From: Pluralibacter gergoviae ATCC 33028 = NBRC 105706
Lineage (GTDB): Bacteria > Pseudomonadota > Gammaproteobacteria > Enterobacterales > Enterobacteriaceae
Direction: 5' to 3'
NCBI RefSeq assembly: GCF_001598855.1
Contig: NZ_BCZS01000030.1
Location: 1 to 49,365 of the forward strand
DNA: 49,365 bases
In this document: piece by piece, positions 1 through 7,700 of the stretch
How positions within the stretch are numbered: position 1 is the first letter of the stretch
Layout: every line of letters starts with the position of its first letter
Notes under the pieces: generated by a model
What the model saw: only the letters and a program-made list of their open reading frames with translations
Told to the model about the DNA's origin: nothing
The model's database searches: none
Position numbers and translations under genes: made by a program

Positions 1-40
1 AGAAATCATCCGGATTATCAGATAGTTAGATTTCTAATGT

Positions 41-112
41 GGTATACTCATCAAATTTAACCACTATTAAAATCAATAAGTTAACCACTTCACATCACTT
101 AATATACCAACA
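41..112. repeat. Putative integrase arm-type sites, left end
   Basis: A 12-bp motif, AATATACCAACA, lies at 101-112 and recurs exactly at 49236-49247 just after the integrase gene. An inverted, weaker copy (GGTATA) is at 41-46. A second motif, TTAACCACT, is repeated at 57-65 and 81-89. Repeated short motifs on both sides of the core are typical of arm-binding sites of tyrosine recombinases. Sharing between the two window ends suggests both belong to one attP. This is an inference; no binding data can be read from sequence. Confidence 0.45.
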
Positions 113-136
113 ATTCTGGCCGCGGCTTCAGCGTCC

Positions 137-203
137 GCAGACCACTAGCCATGATTAAATAATGCATGAAAATCACAAGTTAATCAGGAGGCTAGTCGTC
201 TGC
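137..203. repeat. Imperfect inverted repeat, left end
   Basis: Arms at 137-150 and 190-203 (14 bp each, one mismatch) are separated by 39 bases. A smaller palindrome, CGTCT-GCA-AGACG, is nested at 197-209. There is no T-run after it, so it does not look like a terminator. No reading frame of note is present in the surrounding 1-302 segment. Possible roles are a structured RNA or a protein site near the attachment region; function unknown. Confidence 0.4.
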
Positions 204-266
204 AAGACGTCCAACAGACGTTAATATCAAGAAAAAAGATACTTGAAAGAGGCGTAGTCCCTATGC

Positions 267-291
267 GAAAAAAAGCCCGCTTACACGGGCA
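267..291 (-). terminator. Rho-independent terminator of the BRO-N gene
   Basis: Read on the minus strand, a GCCCG/CGGGC stem with a short loop is followed by seven T residues. It begins about 12 bases after the stop codon of the antirepressor-like gene ending at 303. Confidence 0.8.
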
Positions 292-302
292 TTTTATATG
301 CT

Positions 303-1064
303 TCAGCCTCTAGATCTTGCTTCAACATTTTTCTGGTAGATTGCAATCGCTTCATCAACCAGCGCTAAGGGATATAAGGTGTTTACAGCGATCCCTGATG
401 GACATTTAATCTTTTCCACCCCTCTTTCACTGCGTAACTTTTCGCACCAATGCCAAAGCTCATCAACTGACATTACTTCAAGACTCAACTCCAGTAATCT
501 CTGTGGAACGCTTCGAAATTGAGACAGATCTCTTAAGCTTTCTAATGCGTTGACTTTAAGCTCGACATCATTGACCCTGCTTTCTAGCTCCTCTCGTTTT
601 GCAATTTCCATTACCAAAGCATTAACTGTCTGCTGAAGACTTGTGGCAAGAGCACCTATTTCAGACTGCTCCCTTTTCGCTGGAGGGGGGAATTGCCCAA
701 ATTCACGTATAGAAGGCAACACCTTATGAAACAACCATCGCTGGAATTTCTTGCCGGCAGAGGATGTATCCTGAGCTAAAACTCTGTACAGACCCGGTTC
801 AGTTAAGAAAGCTTCACTCGCGGACTGGCCATTCTCGATCACAGGAATATTCTTGATCTCATCGGGATCTAAGGTTTGGATGACCGCTTTAATTACCGGT
901 AGCATGCTTTTTGGCGACTTACCATCTATCTTTCTGTTTTCAATGGAAAGAGTCTTTAAGACATCGGCCAAAGAAACGTAAAACTGACCTTTCTCATTGA
1001 TACTTCTTATGTAGCTTTCGCCACCTTCACCTTCATAGCAAAGCTCCAACAGATTCACATTCAT
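303..1064 (-). CDS. BRO-N / antirepressor-like protein
   Basis: A 253-aa protein. Residues about 20-125 look like the BRO-N domain of phage antirepressors: a region with the pattern FLTEPGLYRVLAQ, followed by KFQRWLFHKVLPSIREFG, which is the hallmark end of that domain. The rest (about 135-200) is predicted coiled coil, followed by a short unrecognised C-terminal part. BRO-N proteins bind DNA or repressors, and several phage members inactivate the prophage repressor. The gene stands alone on the minus strand with its own terminator, beyond umuDC and next to the attachment region. In the circular phage it lies beside the integrase end, about 5.5 kb from the repressor. Since the repressor here lacks a cleavage domain, an antirepressor role is attractive but unproven. 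Confidence 0.7.
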   Translation of the reverse strand: MNVNLLELCYEGEGGESYIRSINEKGQFYVSLADVLKTLSIENRKIDGKSPKSMLPVIKAVIQTLDPDEIKNIPVIENGQSASEAFLTEPGLYRVLAQDTSSAGKKFQRWLFHKVLPSIREFGQFPPPAKREQSEIGALATSLQQTVNALVMEIAKREELESRVNDVELKVNALESLRDLSQFRSVPQRLLELSLEVMSVDELWHWCEKLRSERGVEKIKCPSGIAVNTLYPLALVDEAIAIYQKNVEARSRG

Positions 1065-1110
1065 CAGGATCCCCCTTTTTTCCCAAGATTATACCGCGGA
1101 AGCTAGCGCT

Positions 1111-1158
1111 GTCATGGGGTGTCGGGGGTCGGAGGTTCAAATCCTCTCGTGCCGACCA
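1111..1158 (+). other. 3' half of a tRNA-Pro(GGG) gene (attachment-core-like)
   Basis: These 48 bases match the 3' half of enterobacterial proL as I know it: the anticodon loop with GGG, the 3' anticodon strand, variable loop, T arm with GGTTCAAATCC, 3' acceptor strand and encoded CCA. The 5' half is absent, so it cannot make a tRNA. A perfect 3' tRNA half is what tyrosine-recombinase elements carry as their attachment core. It does not correspond to the tRNA-Ser at the other end, so it is either a fossil attP or a trace of another element. Confidence 0.8.
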
Positions 1159-1171
1159 ACTTATTATGAGA

Positions 1172-1198
1172 AACCAGCCACTTACGGCTGGTTTTTTT
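1172..1198 (+). terminator. Terminator after the tRNA-Pro fragment
   Basis: AACCAGCC pairs with GGCTGGTT across a 6-base loop and is followed by a run of seven T residues. It may have been carried along with the tRNA-Pro 3' end, where such terminators are common. Confidence 0.75.
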
Positions 1199-1200
1199 AT

Positions 1201-1246
1201 GGGTAAAATTTGATGGGGTGAAACTGGGGAGAAATCGGGGTAAAAC
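1201..1246. repeat. Helically phased GGGGtgAAAC direct repeats
   Basis: Three copies of GGGG(T/A)(G/A)AAA(C/T) begin at 1215, 1226 and 1237, exactly 11 bp apart. A partial copy (GGGTAAAA) is at 1201. They lie 57-80 bp from the tRNA-Pro fragment. Tandem, helically phased short repeats beside a tRNA core are what integrase or Xis arm sites look like, so the pair may be an old attP for a proL-specific integrase. Inference only. Confidence 0.5.
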
Positions 1247-1261
1247 CACCGTCTAACGTGC

Positions 1262-2527
1262 CTATCTCACGATGGGCAGATCCTGCCATCGCGTGGTATA
1301 ACGAGGTGAGAGCATCTCCCTTTTCATTTGCCATTGCTGCTGAATACCCTGCCCCGCAAAATAGAGTGTTCCGCGTCCATCCTTCGCGTTTAGTGCGTCC
1401 AGTACTTCCATCAGCTTCTCACTACCTGCGCGAGGTGCGTTGTCGTCGAACAGGTTGAGCTGGGCAACGCTTTTACTAAAAAAATCTCCCAGCATCACTC
1501 CGGCTTTCTGGTATTTCCGGCCCTCCAACCAAACAGCATCAAGACAGCGCGTAGCCGCACCGATAATGTCACGCGTGTCACAGGTTGGTGTGAGCAATTT
1601 TACAGATGCACTATTTCCATAATATGGCGCTCTGGTATCGAATGGGCTGGTTTTTATAAACGCTGAGACAAATCTGCAATGCTGATGCTCACCCCGCAAT
1701 TTCTCAGCAGCACGGAACGCATGGCTGCAGATTGCCTGGCGCATGTCATCATAGCCGCTGACGCGTTCACCAAACGATCTACTGCTAATGATTTCTTGTT
1801 TAGTAGGAGCGAACTCTTCAAGCTCAAGACAGGGTTCTCCATTTAACTCGCGAACAGTTCGCTCTAACACTACGTTGAAATGTTTCCTGATAACCCATGC
1901 CGGAGTGTCTGCGAGTTGCAGAACTGTATTGATGCCCATCGCCTGCAGTTTTTTTGTCAGCCGGCGACCAACTCCCCAAACTTCATCGACGGAGTAATAC
2001 GCCATTAATTTCCGCTGCCGATCGACATTAGACAGATCTACGACCCCACCGGTTTGGCCTTGCCATTTTTTCGCCGCATGGTTCGCTAATTTCGCCAGCG
2101 TCTTGGTCTGCGCAATACCAACGCCAACGGTGAGATGCGTCCTCTGCAAAACAGTTGCGCGGATTTCCCGACCAAAATCCGTTAAATCTCGGCAGTTCCG
2201 CACGCCTGTAAGATCACAAAACGCTTCATCTATCGAGTAAATTTCTACCCGCGGGCTCATCTCCTCCAGAGTAGTCATGACCCGGTTCGACATGTCGGCA
2301 TAAAGTTCATAATTGCTGCTGAATGCGATAATTCCGTGCCGTCTAAACTGCTCCCGTTGTTTGAAAAATGGCTCCCCCATCGTCACAAATTTTTTGGCTT
2401 CAGCTGATCTGGCGATCACGCAGCCGTCGTTATTACTGAGAACGACGACAGGGCGACCTCTTAGGTCAGGACGAAAGACAGTTTCGCAGGAAGCATAAAA
2501 CGAGTTGACGTCAACGAGCGCAAACAC
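1262..2527 (-). CDS. umuC: DNA polymerase V catalytic subunit UmuC (Y-family)
   Basis: A 421-aa Y-family translesion DNA polymerase, very close to the usual 422 aa of UmuC. The start is GTG at 2527-2525, one base after the umuD stop; the longer open frame upstream is only umuD read in another frame. The catalytic N-terminus (FALVDVNSFYASCE, metal-binding Asp6) and the YSIDEAF motif (about residues 98-104) are intact, and the length includes the little-finger and C-terminal regions. With cleaved UmuD' it forms Pol V, which copies damaged DNA at the cost of mutation. It is translationally coupled to umuD and shares its LexA-controlled promoter. It lies beyond the tail genes, a frequent site for accessory genes in such prophages. 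Confidence 0.95.
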   Translation of the reverse strand: MFALVDVNSFYASCETVFRPDLRGRPVVVLSNNDGCVIARSAEAKKFVTMGEPFFKQREQFRRHGIIAFSSNYELYADMSNRVMTTLEEMSPRVEIYSIDEAFCDLTGVRNCRDLTDFGREIRATVLQRTHLTVGVGIAQTKTLAKLANHAAKKWQGQTGGVVDLSNVDRQRKLMAYYSVDEVWGVGRRLTKKLQAMGINTVLQLADTPAWVIRKHFNVVLERTVRELNGEPCLELEEFAPTKQEIISSRSFGERVSGYDDMRQAICSHAFRAAEKLRGEHQHCRFVSAFIKTSPFDTRAPYYGNSASVKLLTPTCDTRDIIGAATRCLDAVWLEGRKYQKAGVMLGDFFSKSVAQLNLFDDNAPRAGSEKLMEVLDALNAKDGRGTLYFAGQGIQQQWQMKREMLSPRYTTRWQDLPIVR

Positions 2528-2528
2528 G

Positions 2529-2948
2529 TTAGCCTGCCGATTTAACGATGAATGTAACGACGCCGAAAATCTCCAGACTGTCCTCAGATCCAATCTTAAT
2601 AGGCTGGTATGCTGGATTTTCAGGCACCAGCATGACGACAGGATGTAGCTGTAGCCGTTTGACAGTAAATTCTCCATCTACGGCAGCGATGACTATATCT
2701 CCATGCTCAGCTGATTTGGCGCTATCAACCACCAGCAGGTCTCCTTCCCCAATCCCTGCGTCCCGCATCGAATCGCCCGCGGCCTTTACAAAGTAGGTTG
2801 CGCTGGGGTGTCTTATCATCAGCTCATTGAGATCAAGGCGTTGCTCGACGTAGTCCTGCGCCGGAGATGGGAATCCACACGGCACAAAATCGGAAAAAAG
2901 AGGGAGCGTGACAACTTCACGCAAATCTGCTGGTTTAATGAACTGCAT
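2529..2948 (-). CDS. umuD: UmuD, RecA-assisted self-cleaving Pol V subunit
   Basis: 139 aa, the same length as E. coli UmuD. The Cys24-Gly25 cleavage bond, nucleophile Ser60 (GDSM) and Lys97 (TVKRL) are all at the canonical positions. RecA filaments stimulate self-cleavage to UmuD', which joins UmuC. The start at 2948 was chosen over the longer open frame because the protein then aligns end to end with the family (MQFIKPADL). A LexA box lies 20 bp upstream, so the operon should be SOS-induced independently of the phage repressor. Confidence 0.96.
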   Translation of the reverse strand: MQFIKPADLREVVTLPLFSDFVPCGFPSPAQDYVEQRLDLNELMIRHPSATYFVKAAGDSMRDAGIGEGDLLVVDSAKSAEHGDIVIAAVDGEFTVKRLQLHPVVMLVPENPAYQPIKIGSEDSLEIFGVVTFIVKSAG

Positions 2949-2967
2949 ATCAATCACCGCATAAACA

Positions 2968-2983
2968 CTGAATGCATATACAG
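2968..2983 (-). promoter_or_regulatory. LexA (SOS) box of umuDC
   Basis: CTG-TATATGCATT-CAG fits the LexA operator core CTG(N10)CAG. A -35-like TTGAAA at 2996-3001 lies upstream, and candidate -10 hexamers (TATATG or TATGCA) fall inside the box, so LexA binding would block the promoter. Confidence 0.9.
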
Positions 2984-3105
2984 TAGTTTTATTGTTTTCA
3001 AAGATCAATATCCCTTCCCTGGTAAGGCCATTTATCATCCTCAACCTACTACCAGACTTTGATTTTTTTCCTTTGTAAATTTCTAAATTTTGAGGGCGGA
3101 TCTCT

Positions 3106-3134
3106 TTGACAAGTAGCACCACGGGGGCTAATAT
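3106..3134 (+). promoter_or_regulatory. Consensus sigma70 promoter of an accessory cassette
   Basis: A perfect -35 TTGACA (3106-3111), a 17-bp spacer and a -10 TAATAT (3129-3134) point rightward, against the late operon. It should drive the 57-aa membrane protein gene at 3188 and is probably active in the lysogen, since no operator like those of the immunity region is seen. Confidence 0.8.
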
Positions 3135-3187
3135 TAATTACATGAGGTAGCGGAAAGGCCGCAGCCCAAGCCCGAAAGGATGAACAA

Positions 3188-3361
3188 ATGAGCAACGAAA
3201 TGACCCAGGCAGAATTAGCGAAAGTTAACGCAGAAATTGCAAAGCTGATTGCCGAGACCTCAAAACTCAATAGGGAATCAGCCTGGTATCCGATAGTTGT
3301 GGCATCCGGCCTTATCGGCGCGGTCGCTACCATCACAACGGTACTGCTCAAATTCATTTAA
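3188..3361 (+). CDS. Small single-pass membrane protein (57 aa)
   Basis: A 57-aa protein starting at ATG 3188 with an upstream AAGGA ribosome site. Residues 1-32 are charged and predicted helical (repeats of A-E-x-A/x-K-L). Residues about 33-56 form one hydrophobic membrane segment beginning WYPIVV and ending LLKF. I do not recognise a named family; small proteins of this plan are common near the ends of enteric prophages. It has its own strong promoter and terminator and runs opposite to the tail genes, the arrangement of a gene expressed from the prophage. A role in envelope modification or superinfection exclusion is possible but not shown. Confidence 0.75.
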   Translation: MSNEMTQAELAKVNAEIAKLIAETSKLNRESAWYPIVVASGLIGAVATITTVLLKFI

Positions 3362-3366
3362 CAGGA

Positions 3367-3386
3367 AGCCCCGGAAGGGGCTTTTT
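3367..3386 (+). terminator. Terminator after the 57-aa gene
   Basis: AGCCCC-GGAA-GGGGCT followed by four further T residues, starting 5 bases after the stop codon. It separates the membrane-protein gene from the HTH-like gene, which would then be expressed at a lower level by readthrough. Confidence 0.85.
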
Positions 3387-3398
3387 GACAGGTACTCT

Positions 3399-3659
3399 AT
3401 GCGACTCATCAATGATTACACTCCCCCGTCACCGGAAGATTTGGAAAAACTGAAGGAACGGCTGGGCTTTACAGGAAACCAAATGGCGGATTTGGCTGGC
3501 GTGGCCAGTAACAGTCAGTGGAGAAAATATACCGGTGGCGCGGAACCACGAGCTATGTCACCGCACATTCTGTTTTTCATGGCTGCGCAGTTGGCACTCG
3601 ATGACAGCGAATTGACTCGTGTGCTGGCTAAAATGAAAGAATTAGGTGCATCGCTATAA
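3399..3659 (+). CDS. Small HTH (XRE-like) protein
   Basis: 86 aa from ATG 3399, preceded by AGG at a fair spacing; the longer upstream open frame overlaps the previous gene and terminator and is not needed. Residues about 18-50 (LKERLGFTGNQMADLAGVAS then a WRKYTGG stretch) fit a degenerate helix-turn-helix of the XRE/Cro type, and a hydrophobic helix follows. Its tail overlaps the stop of the convergent tail-fibre gene by 6 bp. DNA-binding target unknown. Confidence 0.75.
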   Translation: MRLINDYTPPSPEDLEKLKERLGFTGNQMADLAGVASNSQWRKYTGGAEPRAMSPHILFFMAAQLALDDSELTRVLAKMKELGASL

Positions 3660-4739
3660 GTTGCGCTTTTCAAGCTCTTCTACTCGCCGGGCCAACACCT
3701 GAATAGCGGAGATTGCGTCCATCAGCAGTACGTTGTTGTCAAGCGTCAGGCGCGAAGTAGTTTTCACATTCTCGGCAGGGGTTTCCGGGCCGCTGCCAGT
3801 CGTCATAATGACCTCTTTCACATACTGTGGATCAATCTCCTGCACCTGCTGCGCTATGACGCCGCGTCGCAACCGCTCCTGCTCATCGTCGTTATATATG
3901 AAAGTAACAAGCTCCATTTGGCATATGTTGTCCAATGATTGTTGGCCATCCGTTGGTTGTATATCGCGCTTATAATTTTTATCAGATGTGCCGGACCACT
4001 GTACTTGTCCCCGACTTCCTTGTATCTGTCCATCTCCACCCATGAACTGGAAATATTGGACTTGAGCGCTATAGCCCTGCACAGCTAAAACGGCTTTGTG
4101 ATTATAGCCGGTATATTCTTCAAACCACAAAGAGCATCCCGCTTGACCATTTCCGTCGGAACCCCTAGATACAAAACGGGAAGACAGGCTCGGAGCTCCT
4201 AATATCGAACCGTTACCACCTTGAGGGTCGTTTAAAGGCATTCCAACAAAGGCCGGGGTATTCATCGCTCGGATTGATTTTGATGTGTTGACGTTACCGC
4301 TGATCCACAGATCCCTGTCTATTGTAAAGTTGCTAGTGACGGTTAAAGTGTCTGCGTTATACGCAATGATACGGTGAGTGAAATCAGATGTAGAACTACC
4401 ATAGTGAAAATCTATGAAAGGTGTAGTAAAAGATAATTCTATGGATTGTGCAGAAAGCTGACGGGCATTAATATCTGACTTTGTATTTATGCTCCCAGTT
4501 ACAGTTAACTGTTTATTAAAAGTAGTGTCCTGGTCTGTACGAGCTGCATTCTGTATAACAGGATCAACCTGTGAAATTAACTTATTCCAGGATCGAATAG
4601 TTCCCTTCGTACCATCCGGCTTGGTTAGCGTTACATCTCCACTCCCAAAGAAAATACTTTGCTGATTTGCAAGGTCAGTGTAAGTTTGGTTAAAACATTT
4701 CTGAATACTTGTGGCTAACTCATCGCTAATTGTTGCCAT
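3654..4739 (-). CDS. Tail fibre protein with S74 intramolecular chaperone
   Basis: 361 aa. The N-terminal part (about 1-100) is fibre-like; the middle is beta-rich and glycine/serine-rich. From about residue 250 a peptidase S74 chaperone domain begins at the SDKNYKRDI motif, which supplies the Ser-Lys dyad region, and continues through GVIAQQVQ to a coiled-coil end (RRVEELEKR). S74 domains trimerise beta-helical fibres and then cut themselves off. The gene is the last of the late operon, separated from J by a terminator, and probably contacts the host surface. Confidence 0.85.
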   Translation of the reverse strand: MATISDELATSIQKCFNQTYTDLANQQSIFFGSGDVTLTKPDGTKGTIRSWNKLISQVDPVIQNAARTDQDTTFNKQLTVTGSINTKSDINARQLSAQSIELSFTTPFIDFHYGSSTSDFTHRIIAYNADTLTVTSNFTIDRDLWISGNVNTSKSIRAMNTPAFVGMPLNDPQGGNGSILGAPSLSSRFVSRGSDGNGQAGCSLWFEEYTGYNHKAVLAVQGYSAQVQYFQFMGGDGQIQGSRGQVQWSGTSDKNYKRDIQPTDGQQSLDNICQMELVTFIYNDDEQERLRRGVIAQQVQEIDPQYVKEVIMTTGSGPETPAENVKTTSRLTLDNNVLLMDAISAIQVLARRVEELEKRNL

Positions 4740-4754
4740 AGCCTCTCCTGTTAT

Positions 4755-4777
4755 TAAAAAGGGCCCCGCAGGGCCCT
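4755..4777 (-). terminator. Terminator between J and the tail fibre gene
   Basis: On the minus strand GGGCCC-TGCG-GGGCCC is followed by TTTTT, starting about 20 bases after the J stop. The tail fibre gene beyond it would be reached by antiterminated transcripts. Confidence 0.85.
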
Positions 4778-4796
4778 TATCACTCTCAATGCAATA

Positions 4797-7700
4797 TTAA
4801 GATGACCATCCCCCGGAGCCTCGCGTCATGGTTGCGCTAGCCGAAATTATCTGGCAGCGTTCATCCACCCTGATCTCACAGGTAACATCTCGTTCATAGA
4901 CGCCACTGAGCGTTGCCTGAATGGGTATATAGCGAGACGATGAATTCAAAACATTTGTCTCGATCCTCACTGTCATATGAGAAACCTCTATATTGTTTAT
5001 CCAGATACCTATCTCGACGGTTCCTCCGCCATTCCATCTAAACAACAGGCCGTTTACTGTATATGTCTTTCCCTGCGATGAGTCGCCTGAATCATGATGT
5101 ACTATGCGGGAGACGCCGTTATCTCTGTTATCAAAGGTAAAATCCGGGAAGCGTCCGGAGTTCGATATATCACCAATAAAGTTCCTGGCCTCAACAGTCC
5201 CGGAAAACTTTCCGTCTCTGGCATTTATTGTTCCGTTAAATACTCCATCATTAGCATATACAGTCCCTCTGTAAACACCTCCGCTAAACTCTGACCATCC
5301 TCCTTTATTTATACGCCAGCCTTGTTGACCCGATATGTAATTTGTTGATTGAATTGAGTCAGATATTTTCGCAAAGTCAATACTCGCATCTTTAATCATC
5401 GCGCTGCGCAAATATGCGTTTGCACCCTCAACGGCAAATGCCATTACGGCATTGCCTCCCGCGCCTGGTGTGTATACCCCAAACATATCAGCGGACACCA
5501 GAAACTGACTCTGGCCACTACCGTTAATGCCCAGCTGAATGCCGGCGACCACTGGCGTACCACCGTTCCCCGTTGCTACTTTAACGCCCCACTGCGCCCC
5601 AAGCTTGCCGTTGATATCAGCAACCGTTGATGCCGTCTGCTGTACCGTCGCCGACATGTCGCCATATTTCGAGTTCAGCGTATTGACCTGCTCTGCCGTG
5701 GATTTCTCCAGATCCGTGACCGTTTTATTGGTCTGCGTGATGGAGGCGCTGTTATCGCCGATCATGCTGCGCATCTGGTTAAACCCGTTGGCCATCGCCA
5801 GCCCATTCTGAGCTACGGTTTCATTCAATCCGGTGATTGACGACTCGGCATCGTTGACGCGCGATGTCAGTTTCGTCAGCGCGGTTGAGTTGGCCGTTAC
5901 CTGGCCATCAATACTTGTGACCTTCGTCGACAGACTGGTCAGCGCCGAAGAAGCTGCGTCAGCAGTTTTCTGCGCGCCGGCGGCATCTGTTACGTCTGTT
6001 ATTACCAGCTCATCAATGAACAGGTTATAGCCCGCGCCACCGCTGGTTCCGCGCGTAGAGATCCACAGTACACCACGCGTTTTTCCACCGCCCAGCGCTG
6101 CGGTCCCAGAGAATTTAACCCATTTATCACGGCCACCGAGTCGGACCTCAGAAACAACTGCTGCCTCAACCCACTGATTTGCCCCGTTTGTATCCTGCAC
6201 ATGAATACCGACCACAGTGACCCATCCCGACGGCGGCGACTCACTCGCAGGCATCATTGCGTAGAACTCGATGCGGAAAACCCCCTGGTCGCGAACGGTA
6301 GTGCGGGTTCCAAACGTTTTATCGCTGTTGCCTTTGTCGCCGCCATCACGACGAACTCGCAAGCATTGGCCACCCGAATATCTATACGCCTTGGTCACCA
6401 TCGCCGTGGCGCCGCTGAACGTTGTTCCCTCAGCGTAAGACTCAAAGGAGCCGTCGACCCACAGATTGCCGTTTGCCTGGTTAACAGTGTTCAGGGAGTT
6501 AGACAGACTGGTTACCGCGCTACTTTGCGACGTGATGTCGTTACCCAACTTGGTGACGCTGGATTGCAGAGAGGAAATCGCCCCGGCGTTGGCCTGGATG
6601 TTCTTCTCGTCAGTGACATCGAGCACGTAGAAGTCGTCGAAATACATCGCTCCGTCGGACAGGTACGCCGTTATTTGTATATCAACGACATCATCAGCTG
6701 GGGATGTCCAGTCAAAGGAGATATTTTGCCATGTCCGCGTAAAGCCGCCGTAATTAAACCCTCCGATTAATCCAGACGCGTTAGCGACCCGGAATTTGGT
6801 ATTCGACGCATTGGCAATCGTCGTGCCGGCATCCTGTTTCGCATATGCGCCTATCCGGTAAATCCTCCCCTTGCTGACCGGAAACTTCTGGCCGATGCCG
6901 GCCGCAGCGCCAGGAGAGAATTTGACGCACTTACTGCCAAAATTCCCGCCTGTCACAATGGATGCCTTTTCGTGCCACGTTGTGTAGCCGCCCTTATCAC
7001 GCTCAAATGAAGCATTGGCAACCATGTTGCCCGGGATATTCCCGTCAGCATCGACGCTGGCATCGGAGCTGCTCAGGGAGTTTTGCAGACTGGTCAGGCT
7101 CTGGCTCTGGGATGAAATCTGCCCTTCTGCTGATGACACGCGCGTCGTCAGGCTGGTGATTGCTGATGCATTAGCCTCGGCCTGGCGAACGGCACCTGTC
7201 GAGCCACCCAGCCCCTGCATAATACCGTTCACAAACTCGACTGATGTCGAAATGACTGCGCTGCCATTCCCACCTGCTGGTGCGATTAGCTCGATGGCAC
7301 TGCCGGCACTACCATTCTTCTGACCCAGCAGGATATACGCGCCGCGGTACGGCAGAGCGTTAATGACGTCCGGCGTACCTCCCAGGAGTCTGATCCCATC
7401 AATAATTGACGCTCTGTTACCGCTGGGCTCATCGAACGTAACTACGCATGCATAAACACCATTAGCAAGCGCTGCGATGGCATCGTTCAGCGCTTTACCA
7501 TTGGCTACACTGCTGAACACATCATACGTTCTGGATGTGTCAATTGACGTGGACCCGTCTCCATTTTTCCTGAACGTAATCAGCGCATAGCTTCTGGTTT
7601 GCAAAAATAATCGGGCGCCTGATTCGCTGAAAATCCCCGGAGCGCCGGCCCCACCCATTCCGAGGGAGCAGACGGTAAACACCGTCCGGCGATTCAGTGA

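Noticed and set aside
1111..1158. Functional tRNA-Pro gene
   Set aside because: Only the 3' half is present; D arm and 5' acceptor strand are missing.
1258..2498. Several plus-strand frames opposite umuC
   Set aside because: Shadows of the strongly supported umuC coding strand.
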